In this document: positions 34,601 to 47,400 of the stretch, in pieces
How positions within the stretch are numbered: position 1 is the stretch's first letter
Layout: every line of letters begins with the position of its first letter
Assembly: GCF_003711515.1 (NCBI RefSeq)
Contig: NW_021167088.1
Span: 830,351-894,350 of the forward strand
DNA: 64,000 nt
Source of the DNA: Sodiomyces alkalinus F11
Lineage: Eukaryota > Ascomycota > Sordariomycetes > Glomerellales > Plectosphaerellaceae
Reading direction: 5' to 3'
Program-made: the position numbers and the translations under genes
The notes under the pieces: model-generated
Database searches by the model: none
Told to the model about the DNA's origin: nothing
Seen by the model: the letters and a program-made list of their open reading frames with translations, nothing else

Positions 34601-35860
34601 GCCAGTTCGACTTGACAATTGACCCTGAACATTAACGCTGGAGAGAGAGGGAGAGCCAGAGAGAGAGGTGATGGGTACGCCAAGAGACTGAAGGGGCCGG
34701 ATGCCTGCATGCCGCACACACTCGCACATCACACACGTCGGCTGCCTCGCAAGTGATTATGAAGCAGCGAATGCGGAAGGAGTGCAAGATCGGCGATATC
34801 CCCCTCGCACCATTCCATGATTGCATGGCGGTGATATTCCTCGACCCGACGTCGTGGTCGTGCAGTCTGTCGTGCAGTCTGTCTTGCAGTCTGTCTTGCA
34901 GTCTTGGCCATCGTCTTCTGGTTGGCTCATTCGTACCGGTATTTCTACTCCGTACACTTTAGTGGCACAGAGGCAGGTATAGGTTAGGTGGTTTGAAAAC
35001 AATGACCGTTTCCGAGGACCACAAGAATGTTTGGCACGTTTTGCAGTTCCTTAGGTCATGGAACACTGTCCAGCACTCGGAAGCAGAGCCCATGCAGGTT
35101 ATTGTTTATCCTAGCAGGTTCGGCTAAATCGTTGAATTCCCTCGTGTCGACTTTAAAGCGGAAGGTCGTTGAACCCATCTCCAAGCCCCCAATCTGACCC
35201 CCTTCCCCGGAGTAATTGTACTTCGTAGACAACAGCACCACGGGGGTACGCCCCGCTCCATTCTTACAGTACAATACACTGTATCGGGAGAGTGCTCGGA
35301 CAGGACATCACAATGTCATGAATAATGTTCTGATATCAAAAGTCTCTCCCACACCACAGTGAATGACTTCCAGCGTGCTTACAATCACCCATTCGTGTGG
35401 TTGAGGCAATGTAGTATTCTACGACGTATTACCCCGGATCCTAGCTTGTGGGGCCAAGTTCTCCCATCCAGCGGGGTTGACGGGACCTGCCGACAAAGTC
35501 AGCAGGGTGCACGGCGGATGTCGGATGATCTTCACCATTTCGAGTCTTTCTTGCGAGATGTCATAATGCAACCCTGCACAATATGAACCTAGTCAAAGCG
35601 CCTCCCCCCCACACCTCAACTTCGCCGAGAGATCTCTGGCGTTTTGACATTCTTTGCGCAGTTGTCCCGTGCGCCATTCAGTGCCCCCTTACGGTTCCGC
35701 GTCTCCGCCCGCCGAATTATTATGGACCCCGATGACGGGTCAGGGCGCCCTGCCGGGAGATATCACGGCCGGGATAGATCCCGGAGCATTGGTTCTCATT
35801 CCCCGAGATGGCCTTACGTTGTACATATGCCTGGGCCATGAATACTGTTTTGTACGTACT
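28607..35860. other. gene desert, left part
   Basis: More than 7 kb with no supported gene. Open frames on both strands are short, have no recognisable domain and do not join through splice sites. TACAACGTA/TACGTTGTA elements occur at 30471, 31984 and 32839, TACTTCGTA-type at 33253 and 35219, and TACTCCGTA-type at 31404 and 34946. A 12-bp tandem repeat lies at 34861-34905. A non-coding RNA cannot be excluded. Confidence 0.55.
34861..34905. repeat. 12-bp tandem repeat (TGCAGTCTGTCK), nearly four copies
   Basis: Three full units and one partial unit, differing only at the last base (G or T). Confidence 0.95.
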
Positions 35861-35876
35861 GTATATTCCTTATACC

Positions 35877-35908
35877 TTCCTGTTTTACCCTTTTAGGTAA
35901 AACAGGAA
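35877..35908. repeat. perfect 13-bp inverted repeat with 6-base loop
   Basis: TTCCTGTTTTACC at 35877-35889 and its exact complement GGTAAAACAGGAA at 35896-35908, separated by CTTTTA. It could form a hairpin or mark the edge of a small mobile element. Confidence 0.95.
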
Positions 35909-36866
35909 TATACCGCTTTAAACAATTAAACAGGGGCTATATAGTACTATCTCCACTTCCTCTCTATTCCAAATATAATATCGGCCTGACTCCTGCTAAG
36001 CATATCATGGATGACTAATTACGGATAAGAAGTACCTCTGTACTAACTTCCGTTAAACTCATGAAAATCTTGACTGCTAATATTAAGGCTTAAACGAATC
36101 GCAATGATATTGGTTGGTTTTCAATAAAACTGGGGGGACGGGGCGCTAAGTCGTTAGTGCCATTCCCGAAGTTGTTAAGTCTTTACGGTATCCGTCCTTC
36201 GTACCGCGAAGTTATTATTGTAGCGACTATGTGTAGCCGTTTCGTTCCTCTAACAGTCGCGGACAGCCGTCAAAAGCCGGTATGACGATTCGCCATAGGG
36301 ATTCGAGGCGCGAAGACCTTATCTTTTCTGTCGTTAGTTACCAGCGCAAGGGAGAGGAAAAGAAATACAATATAGCATGTAAAACGCCATATCCATAGAT
36401 GTGGATGCAAAGTCTATTAAGACGGTGAAGCTTCAAGCCTGAAACATGAGGCCCTGGTATGCTCCAACGCCTGGACATGTTTCTGACAAAGGTTCTGGTC
36501 TGAAATAAAGCAAATCGCGCTTCAAGCTATGATTGAATAAACGTTGATCCCGGTCGCTTTGTGCGGCGAAACAGCAGCGCATCTCCACGCAGCTCGCCGG
36601 GCGATCAGGCGATCCATGGGGTCCATGCTGAGGCGTTATTCTCAGGATCTAACATTTGCCTTGCAGGGATAAAGGACATTTGACAGTCCCTGACGTCCGA
36701 AGAAGCATGGGTTGAGCCCTACTCCGTAGTAAGCCCCCTCCCAGGACGTACAACGCACGAAGCACGCAGGTTTTAAACGGTCACAGAACGACATGGAAAT
36801 TCTCAGGCCAGAGAAAATATATCAATACAGACTTTAGGCTAGCACCCGAAGGACGGTGACTTCTGG

Positions 36867-36880
36867 GGAGTAATTACTCC
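36867..36880. repeat. 14-bp perfect palindrome
   Basis: GGAGTAATTACTCC, reading the same on both strands. It overlaps a TACTCCGTA element at 36875-36883. Confidence 0.95.
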
Positions 36881-36915
36881 GTACCTTATATCATATGCAC
36901 GAGTGGGATGAGGGG

Positions 36916-39900
36916 TTATTGATTAGTGATGGTGGTTCCCCTGGCGAGTTGCAACGTCTTTGTGTGCTCGATTGGGGACGGCATATCATGCCGTAGTATG
37001 CGTGCGAGCGCCATTGGAAGAATAGGTAGGTCGATATCCCAGCAGCTATACGTTGTATGTATTCCCCGGTTCCCCTCGTTCAGATTGCCCACGGACCTTA
37101 TCCGTGCGTTCAACGGATGCGAAAGAAGTAAATATTCGCACATACCCACCGGGCCGTACAGTGGGCTAGCCGTACAACGTACCCTGGACTCGAGACGCTG
37201 TGCTTTGATGTGGCACGGTGCGTTCGCTGGTCTGCTTGCGTCTTCCTGCATATATAATTCTTCCCCGCGGCCTGATAGTCAGAGGCCACGGTGCTAACCG
37301 TCTCCTAAGCCTGGCTGTCCAGTTACTTGGAAGACTCCTAGGAACATTGGGGACACACTGTCGTCGATACTATCAGTGGACATGTCATAGGCCCCCTTGT
37401 TGGAATTGCGGAGAAAATGTTTGAGATGGGATCGGGTTTGAGTTCTGCATCCTACCTACCTTATTACGGAGTAATATTGCAAAGTTAACGTAGAGGGTCC
37501 CGGTACGTGTAGTTGCTTTAGGTAAGTACGTTGTACGGACACTGAGGTCTCCTACCTTAGATTATGCGAATGGCTGGTCGGCCACGTCCCAGCGAGCTGC
37601 TGATGGCCTGATTCCCGAGAACATATATCGGTGACTGGTGCAGCTCCGGAGAAATAATTACGTACCCAGAGTATCAGCATAGTACATGGGTACATGATTG
37701 TACAAGCTGCAGGTGGGTATTGCGAGGACAGAGTATGGCATAATTCGGGAAGCAGGGGTAGATGTGTAGCTGAATTTGTGTACTGCGTAGGTATCTTCAG
37801 ACTAGGATACCTTAAGGTACACACCGAGCCCAAGCCGATTCTTATAAAGTACATCGAGCGTTACACAAGGCAAGGGGCTAGTTCGTAGGCCTTATTGAGA
37901 ATACTGGGTTAATGGCGCAGGTGAAGACAAGATAAACCTGGGTGAGCGGAGCAGGTGATACTGGCGTACGTTGTATATACGGCGTCCACAGGGATCTAGA
38001 TCTAGTCTGAAATTACCGACGTTGACATGTCGAGACGTCAGCACCTCCCGAACTTGCCCTTCGCAGGCCAGCGTTACGTGCAAAATCACCATACGTTGTA
38101 TATATGTGAGTCCAAGACAAGCTTTTCAACCCCCACCCTCCGTTCCTCGATCAATGGATTAAGACGTAGCTTCTGGGCTCATCCCGTCCCTCCAGCTCCC
38201 TTCGTGGTTGTTCCCAAATCGCCCGTCCCAGTTCCACGCCACGGGGCCCTCCGGCTACGTATCTTCGCGATGACAATCGATGGTGTGTCGCTCACTGGGA
38301 ATGGCGAGCCAATCAATCAAGGTGCTATGTAACCCTAGTCAAAGGCTTGCGATTAGGTGTAGCCCAGACAAGCAAGCCAAGAAAGCCGGCAAAAACGAGC
38401 GGACACTCAACGACGCCGCGAGCGACATTCGGGGTCGGAGTACCCTGGCCGACATTACCTGGTTCGGGTTTGGCTCAGCTTCCCAGTGACAATACCGACG
38501 ACTCTTCCGTACTCTCGTATCCTTATTGTCTGTCATGGCCAATGCTCAAAAGAGGGGGACAAAGCCACAGACTCGACAGGACGGATACAACCTGCTTCGT
38601 ACATACGTTGTATATGTACGGCTTCGAAAACTAAAGACGAAACGGCATGCATGGGAGCAGCCAGTGGTGCGTGCTCTCGAACAAATGCGCAATGACTCGA
38701 GGAAGCCAATCACGGGTCCCAGTCCTGTTTGACACCCACGGCAATCTTGATCGACATAACCATGACAGATCCGGCCAGCTAATTGCAGCTAGTCCCTTGG
38801 GTAATTAATTACCTACACGTACAGCTCGGCGCCATCCATCACAAGGGAGAGAAGGGGTGGGTGGTGTAATTACTAACCACCAGTCTGGGAACTGTTGACT
38901 CTGACTGCCGCTGTCTCGCATTCGCATCGCCAACGGGCAGACAGGGTTGATAAGGCTCCAAAAAAGAAAAGAAACAGAAAATCCAAGCTCAGATGCCATG
39001 CAATATGTATATGGCAGCTAGACAAGATCTTTGCAGATTTGGCTCGGTTGATGCTGACGGTTGGTTCATTGGAGACACCAATCAACCACCGCTGCTTTAG
39101 ACCGTACCGAACTCCCGGCACAAACTTTAACAGCAGCCCCATAGGTACGTATAAAGTACATACCTTACACTTTGGTTTATTTTTATTTTTATATTACACG
39201 TGTATATCATTCTGTCTGCCACACGGACAGCGCCGAAGACCGCAGCTAGCAGTTCGCTAGGCTGGCGTTGTACAATCGATCTACATTACTGCAGAGACTA
39301 CAACGGCGAATGCTTAGGCCCAGGACGAGCCAAGTTAGCTGATCTATACTTCTTTTACGCACTAATAGGAGAGCAGATCATTCGCCCGGAACTTATTCCG
39401 GGGACCTCGTATCGTTTCGCACCAAGCAAACATTACTAAATCGGGGTCAGGAGAGATCGGGTTATTATTAGCACGAATAGCGGAACACCAAAAGCTTCCT
39501 GAAGGATCGCTGTCCCGGATTGTTGGGGGGAAGCATGAGGGTGTGGGGTGTGGTCGGCTGGATAGATGCCCTATCTGTGTTTTACACGTAATACCTGTAA
39601 CTGCTAGGGATGAAGTATTAATATATCGTTCACGTCAAACAAGCGCCTTGCTTAATTCTATTGCGAATTGGAAACAACAAGACTGCATTCGACGATCATC
39701 AATCTCGGCAGTAGGTGGGCTTGCGTGACGGTTGAAAAGGCGCCGATATGTCGTTTTCACTTGTTGTTTTAGACGGGGAATACATCTTGAAGTGATTGGG
39801 TGACATGTTCGAACACCTGACATCCAATCTCTTTGGGGACCAGGGCCGTGGCCAAAGGGGTGTCGTTTTGAGGAAGTCGTTTTGTATTCACACCCTTTAT

Positions 39901-42731
39901 CAGGGACATGCCGCTTCGACGCACCAAGTACACTCATACCTACGAAATACCTCGTAATTACGTTGTACACCGACGCACATAAAGTACCTACGAAGTAATA
40001 CCTGCCTACCCTTCATAAGGTACATTGTACTTCGTTCGTACTACCACCCACAACCCTACAAGGTGACAGGCGGTGCCTGTCCCTCACTCGTGTGCGTGCT
40101 GGGAAAGGAAAGACATGTCAAGGGGAGCGGTTCAATGGGAGCTCGGACTCTAGCGGATCCGCGCGACTCGATGCAATTAGAAAGAGTGCCGAAATGACAG
40201 TACGATTTACCTACAGACCTCATAACTTGGTGGTGCCAGCCCATGGTTAGAACACAACGTGTCTTTCTACCAAAATGACTGCCGAAGACTTTCGACTGCG
40301 GGAGGAAGGGATGCCAACCCTAATAACGGAGAAAAAAAGAGAGAGAAGTATGCACGGAGTACATACATACGAACAACGTAATTTACGTTGTAAACCTACC
40401 TACCTTAGCAAAAGGATATTTGCGGGGTCCACCCTCCTATTTGTTTAGTTTCCCGCCACTCTGGCGGCCTTCCCTTAACGGCAATGGACACCGTTGTAGT
40501 CTAGATGGGTGCCGCACGAGCGGCACCTACGGAGTAATAAGATGGGAAGGAAGACGTAGAAGCCGATTCCCTCGCTCACACTCACACCTATATGCGGAGA
40601 CCGCATACGACATGCATTTGAGCGATCCATCGATGTACGGTACGATGTACGCATGTAGACACATACTGTTCCCTCCACACTGCCGGTTACAAAGTAATTT
40701 TGATGATTTGTCGATATGTCAGCCAACCAGCCAGCGGCAAAAAAGGGGGCCGGCTGACCAGGAGAAAAGGACAACGGCACGGAGAAAAGTAGCGGTTTGG
40801 CCGACTCCCTTTGATTTGTAGGACCAAGACGCAAGACGGGACAGGACGAGGGCCAACATCCTGTCTGCAAGGCAATGGAAAACACTGGCTTGTTAGAAAG
40901 ACACTTACGAATACTATGCACATTTCCCCAGAAAAGACACCAGTGCAAGTGAAGCGAGTTGTGATGAATTTATCTGCATCGCGACTCCCATATCGTTCAT
41001 ATCCCCTCCTTTTGTTCTTTTCCCTCTTCTCTCACAGGCCTAATCGTGTTGCAGATGCAGATGCCGAGTCGCCAAGGCCCTCCTATTCTGCCTCGGGCAA
41101 TTTCATCAAACATGCAGAGCAGGTACATACATAAACCGCCTCGGGACACGGAGTGCTCACGACCGACCCACTGGTTAGTTGTCGACCGGCGTGATGGCCG
41201 GGGGAAGGGGAAAATGGGGGGGGGGGGACTGAGCGTCAAAAAAACACCCCTGCACGACCCTTCCTTGGTCGAGTGGCCCTTCCGTGTCACTGCTTGGTCA
41301 GGTAGTGGGCTCCTAAGAAGTGTGTTTCTGCCCAGCTCTCTAAGGTAAGGTAGCTACGGAAGGAGTACATGTTACGTTGTACTTCTCGCACTTCTTGAAC
41401 CAATCCCGAGTTGCACCTCCCCTCTTAGACCCATGTTCCCTGTGGCTTGCACCCCCGGCCTACCCCCCTTACTGGCACATCCGCAAGTACCACTACGATC
41501 CCAGCTTAGCGCACAGGTGCCCACCTACGAGGAGGAAACGCCACCGAAGCGTCCCATAGCCTGGCTGGTTGTGGGTACGAAGCGGTTCAGCGTAGGACAG
41601 GATTACTGCGAAGTACGGATATGTACCTACGATGTAATTAGAGTTCCTCCTTACCTATGACACCTGCCTTATGGTGCTGTCACGGTCCTGCGGTGTTCTC
41701 TGGATATGGTCCATGATCCATCGCCGCCATGCTATCCTTGCTCATGGCTTCCCGGCCCCTTCCTGGTTTAGTCCCACACCCGTCGTAACCCGTCTTCCTC
41801 CACACCCACGAAGCACACAGCGGGACATCGACAAACCCCCCTCCCTCCGCTCGGCCACCCCTTTCCCCAGCTCTATGGGCATGCATGCATACAACTGTAC
41901 TTCGTAACATTCGCAAGCAACGAAGTACGAATAGTAATTATTATCCTCAAGTAATAGTCCCTTTCCACCTCGGGCCCGGTTTCTTCATCTACAACGTACC
42001 TGCACTGCCTACCCTGCACACAGATCAGATCGTTTCCTTTAGGCCTGCTTGTCGAGCGAAGTGTTCTTCTCTCCCAGCTCGTTATATGACATTTTCACGA
42101 TACATTGACGCCATTCTTGTTTCCTAATCTCACAAAGTCTACCCCTCGACGACCTCTGTCTGGGTCTGGGCTTTTCTTCTGCTATATTTCCTCTTTAGAC
42201 ACCATAAGTGCTTCGGACTCTTGGTGTGCCCGGTATTTCTTTCCTCCTCATAGGACATATTATCAGGCCCCTCCCGGATATCCTGCCTCGATCGCTCGCC
42301 TCCGCCCTATTCGCCCAACTGTCGTCCGTCCTGCCACTCATCATCCTGCGACCATAACGACCTTCAATAACGCCTCGTCATATCTCGCTCTCGTTTTTTC
42401 TATACAAACTACCGTGCCACATACCTCGCCCATTAAATCTCCGACCGCTCTCTTGCCCTCGTACGAAATCTCACCTTCTTGATCTCGATAGTTACCGACT
42501 CTTTGCTTTGCTCAGTTGCTACGAGCAAGACTAGTTGAGGTAGGCAAAAGCCCGCTTGGTTTGGACCGGCATGACTTTGCGTGGGGATCAACAGTGCTAA
42601 GAGACGGCAGTCATTACCGCCTATCGCGGGAGCTCGACTCGAGTTTGTCTTGGCTTGTTATGGGATATAGTCCTCCGTGGTCTGCCCACAACACCAACAC
42701 TTCAAGGAATACTTCGGGGGCACAACACAAG
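36916..42731. other. gene desert, right part, leading into the homeobox gene
   Basis: No supported gene. This 5.8-kb stretch has the densest set of TACAACGTA/TACGTTGTA elements: 37049, 37173, 37527, 37967, 38092, 38604, 39959, 40384, 41373 and 41990. It also has TACTTCGTA-type elements at 39989 and 41898 and TACGGAGTA at 37465 and 40528. A 12-base G run lies at 41216-41227. From about 42.0 kb the plus strand becomes CT-rich, as expected for the promoter and leader of the homeobox gene. Confidence 0.55.
38800..38813. repeat. 14-bp perfect palindrome
   Basis: GGTAATTAATTACC, self-complementary. The same AATTAATT core recurs at 49161-49168, beside a TACGAAGTA element. Confidence 0.9.
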
Positions 42732-44421
42732 ATGTCAATGTTGGCTATGACTGGCCCATCCCCACATTCAGGCTTCACAAGAGAGTTTCTTTGGGATGGC
42801 GGACGCTCTACGGAACATGGGCCGCAGCCCAGGGCAGAGCCGGAGAGAGTGGCTTTGCCCTCCATTCGACAGGTTTGTATCCTTCCTGCAATCTCTTAAC
42901 TCCTCCCTCCCTTCTCCTTGTCTCTAACGCGAGCTTCAGGCATTTCCGGAGATCCACCTCCGTGTCCACTCCCAGGAACCCGTCTCCTCGAGGCCTATGA
43001 CTGCGACTGCTGCTGCCGCGATGGCGGGTATGCCTGGCGCTATGACGTCGCCCGAGTACATTTATTCACCAAACTCCAATAAGCGTCGGCGGATATCTTT
43101 GGAAGACGAGCAAGAGAGGGAAAGAGCGAGCCGTATTCCAAGACTCTACGAGACGCCAGGCGGGCTTTCACAAAAGCGACAGCCGACCTCGCCGCCAGCA
43201 CCCAGATCTGCACCGGCACCTGATGCCTGGACAGCGCCCGCGAGAACAAGCCCCTATGTCGCTCACGCCCCGATTCCTGCGATGCGATCTCCAGTTCCGA
43301 GGGAGGTGCAAGACCGTCCACATGCAGACCCTCGGCCGACGACCCTGCCAAGCTTGCCATCATTACCCCAATTCGAACGAGAACCGATTCACCCGCCCAA
43401 CACGAACACGCTGGGCACAGCTACCGAGGACTTCCAACCGATCCGGTCAGCGCCAACGGTGGCTGGTGGGCCACCTGCTGAACCAGGGCCATCGTATCGG
43501 CCCAGCTCCTATGCGTATCCATACCAGCACCCGAACCATGGGCAATCCAATTCCGTGGGCGCAATCCAACAGCCATTCGAACGGTCCCCCTTCTCGGCTG
43601 GGAGCTATGGTCAACCCTACCAGGAGTTCATGAGGGTGGGAGATATGGGAACGATGGGTGCGCACAGCGACAGTAAGCAGCGCAAGCGGCGAGGGAACTT
43701 GCCGAAAGAGACGACCGATAAACTCAGGGCGTGGTTTATTGCGCACTTGCAGCACCCATACCCGACAGAGGACGAGAAACAAGAGTTGATGCGTCAGACC
43801 GGGTTGCAAATGAGTGAGTAGCAGAAATTCTTTTCATCCTTTCAATTTGTTGGCGTTGTGCTTTGCCTTTTTGAGAACCTTCCAGCCCCTTATTCCTCTC
43901 CACCCTTTGTATGGTCTTGTTTTATTTTTATTTTCCTTGTTTTCTTTTTGCTCCCCGAGCTGCGCCACGCACCGCCCAAAGCTTGATCCAGGTGGCCGGT
44001 GTCAGAAACGCTGGAGTTTCCCAACGATTGTCTAGCAAAAAAGCCTAATTGACGGGCGGCGCTCCCTCGAAACTTACACGGAGGCGTAATATTTAAGAAA
44101 CAACGCTAACGAAAACTGCGCTTTGCTACTTTAGACCAAATCTCCAACTGGTTCATCAACGCCCGGCGTCGTCAGCTACCCACCATGATCAACAACGCCC
44201 GTGCCGAGTCTGATGCCCGGTCAGTCTCGGGTCGGGGGGGAGCCGCAGGAACCGCACCCGCGGGGCGTGACACCAAGATCCTCCCGTCTACGGAACGAGG
44301 GGACTTTGGCAGCGACGACGGCAAACGATCTAGTGCCCCCCTGAGCGACGGCGAGCCTGGTCGCTACGATGAAGAGTTGGACGGCCCAGGGGCGGCACAC
44401 GCCAACCGAGGGACTGTATAG
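42732..44421 (+). CDS. TALE-class (KN-type) homeodomain transcription factor
   Basis: Three exons (42732-42872, 42940-43813, 44135-44421) give 433 aa. A Pro/Ser-rich N-terminal half contains LPSIRQAFPEIHL spanning intron 1, and an early KRRRISLEDEQ segment. The homeodomain lies at about residues 293-353: basic KQRKRRGN, then LPKETTDKLRAWFIAHLQHPYPTEDEK with the three-residue TALE loop extension (PYP), then the recognition helix NQISNWFINARRRQLP across intron 2. The acidic C-terminal tail is rich in Gly, Asp and Ser. Relatives are the Cup9/Tos8-type and filamentous KN homeobox regulators of development and conidiation. The ATG at 42732 was chosen for its position just ahead of the conserved segment; the frame stays open further upstream to 42516. 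Intron 2, 321 nt, is the longest in the window. Gene deserts of 14 kb and 5.7 kb flank it. Confidence 0.92.
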
Positions 44422-47400
44422 AGGGACGAAAAAAGGGAGAAGAAGGAGGCTATGTTCATATCGCTTCCCGTTCACGTGCCTGTAGGGAACGACCACGAAT
44501 ACTACGAGACACGAGGGGTGCGTTCTTTGCCGACATTTGGATTGCATCGTTTTTTTAAAAGTTTGTTTTCTTATTATCATTGTCTTCCGTTCCTCCCCCC
44601 CCCCCCTTTTCCAACGTTTCACTCCGCATGTATCCGGAAATGCCTCTACGGAACTTCACATTTCTTCGCATCTTATATGTATAAATCCCTTACGCGTGTA
44701 TTGTTATTACTCGGCGGTCGGTTCGGCATTGAAGGGCGGTCTCGTGTCTTTACTTGTCATTGGCAAAAGGCAAACACTAGCACTGGCATAGTTGTTGTCA
44801 TTTCATGTATATGTTTTTTTTTGTGGAAATGCATGACAGGACGGTAGAAGTCTGGTCAGCTGATGAGGTACAAACTACAAGGAGGAAGAAAGATGCGAAA
44901 TACATGCGAAATACGCTGTACTGTCTGGGCAATATCTAGGAGGTTGGTGGAAAGCATATGCAGACAGAAAGAGGAACGAGATATCGAATAATGAGCCCAC
45001 GCATCAATGGTTCCCCGTTTCCCAATCGTCCATGAATCAAACCGTCTAGTGCACTCGGTCCAACTCGAAAGCGGAGTAGAGTAAAATGATGTCGGCATAC
45101 AATCCATACTGGGCTTGGTGGGTGTGGTAAGCAATAGGGGCGGGCCATTTTGACTTGAAAACGCTACAAGATAGGGGCTCTACGTTAGCGCTACGAGGGT
45201 GAGAAACATAGGCCTGGTCCCCGGCGGGGGGCCATCCTCTGTGGGCACTGGGGTCTAGAGGGATGGGTCATCTCCGCCACTGACATGACGAACAGCTTCC
45301 CCTTGCTGCCGGCGTGGGGTAATATGGTACGTAGGGTGTGGGACAAGACGAGAGGTGTTGATATGGCTCAGCATCTTCTTCCAGCCCAGTTTCCCTAGTC
45401 TCTACCCTGTCTAGCCATCCCCTTTAGCCCTTCCCGGCATCTCTGCCGCTGCTTTCATCTTGTGACTAACATAGGTTGTTCCTCCTGTCTTTTGTTCATC
45501 TCCCATGCCAACAATGTCCATGGTTACAGTTCTGACGTCTCACCTCGAAAACGGGGGAAAGGAGAAGAAAAGAAAAGAGTGGATTAGGGTAAGGGGTCGT
45601 CATCATGGTATGAGAAGCGCATGTGGCGAAGAAGGACGAGACATGTCATGATTTGAACTCGGCTAGGCACCAGGTTAGGGCTGGAGAAGCCGGGGAAGAA
45701 GACGAGAATGGGCAGCGACGTGTTGAGAGCCGTTGGCCACGAGCTGGAGTGTTCGACAAAATAGGCACGCAGACATATCTATTCATGATGTCTCAGTACC
45801 GAGGGGAAGTGGCAAAGTGATAGGCCAGGTGGTCTCGAGGGTGGTGGGGGTGTCTGTGTCTTGTCTTGCGCCATGTTTCTCGGTAGAGATTTCTCGAATC
45901 GAAGGTTTTGTCTCACTTGGCGAAGGGTGGGATGGGCTGGACAAGACTTCCTGCCGGAAGAAGGTCGTCGAAGCCCGCCCGTGTTGTTGATCTGCCCAAA
46001 GAAGCAAGCAAGGGAACGGGAATATGTCTTGGAAACCCAACCAGCTGCTGTTCTTGGAGTGTTGCTGGACATTCAAAGACAGGATACAGGGAAGGTCGTC
46101 GAACACGGAACATGGACATGGTCAAAAGGCATGGCCAAACCTGTTAGTGTAGCGGTGGGAAACCTGCTCTACACTGTACCGCAACCTGACTCAATTCATA
46201 CCACCCGTCAGCCATCACAGACACAATGAAGAGGTGGTCCATACAAGACCTGCTGCTTATACTACCCCATATAATAGCTTCTCGTGAACTAGGCCTCGTC
46301 CTTGTCTGCATGTCCTGCCACGATAGATGGTTGTTACTTCGTAGTACCTTGTACTTCGTAGTACCTTGAGTGGCGGGGTTGGACAGGCATGGCAGTAATC
46401 TCTGTGTCACGTAGATCTAGAATGTTTCTGTTGCCTTGTGTAAAAATAATTCTGAGTGAAGGAATGTGGAGTGAGGCGTGTCCAGGCCTTCCAGAGCACC
46501 AGATCTCTAGACTGGCTGGGTAAGGGGCGAGGTGACAGGTACAACGTACATAGACTCCAGCCATAGGGGGTATGTAGAGGGCAGCCACCTAGGTATCTCA
46601 CACCCTCGCCGAGGAAACAGACGGCAGGTGGTTAATTACCTCTACACGTACACTAGTTCTGGAGGAAGGGGAAATGTGGGTTTGACGGTAGAAATCGGCC
46701 CTTCTTTGAAATCCACTCCCCGGATAGACGAAAACCCTGGGAGTATGTCTGTACTCGATTCAGATCGGTATTCGTAGAGCTTGCATACCTAGTCAAGTGT
46801 CCGGGGAGACATGGTCGACAGGTGGAAGGCCCCATGCCAAGCAGAGTCAGCGACCAGCTGGGCTCGAAACTGAGCCTGAGCACATCTCGTCGTATGTATG
46901 TACGTTGTAAGACAAGACGGCATGGAGGTCAAGACGGTTGATTGTTTCTTCCAGATTGAGGCACGTGCAGATACAGCAGACATGGGGGTCGAGTTCGGGA
47001 CATAATAATCTGTCACTGGCGACGGCAGGCTAGGAAAAGGAGGGCAGGTGTCATGCATCCTGACAGATGGGGGTGACTGTACATACGGATATGCAGATAC
47101 GTTATGAATGCGGCCTACCGTTGCAGATCCAAAGGACCTGGAGTCGAAGACGGCCGGAGGGTTATGCGAGCCAATGCCGTTCCTTTCCCTCCCTCCGCTC
47201 CCCTCCCCTCCCCTCCTTTGCTGGCAGGGATGCTAGGAGGGCCATGGTGGGAAGAGTCCCGCCGGGCGGTGGGGAGGGTGATGCTGATGCTCGACAAGAG
47301 CCAAATGGGTGTGGAGGAAGGGAAGCGGGTTACAAAGACGAGGAGCGGACTATTGTGACCGGATACACCGCCATCCAACCAACTAGGAGGAACCGAAAAA

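Larger units (their letters stand above)
35861..36915. repeat. AT-rich block without open frames, possible decayed repeat
   Basis: About 1 kb in which neither strand keeps an open frame of 60 codons, unlike the rest of the window. Base composition is visibly more AT-rich, especially 35870-36120, with TAATTA and TTAA stretches. It begins at a perfect 13-bp inverted repeat (35877-35889 and 35896-35908). This would fit an old transposon copy mutated by RIP, but no transposase or LTR terminus could be identified. Confidence 0.35.

Noticed and set aside
44452..44847. 131-codon frame after the homeobox stop
   Set aside because: Falls in the expected 3' UTR, with homopolymer runs and no domain.
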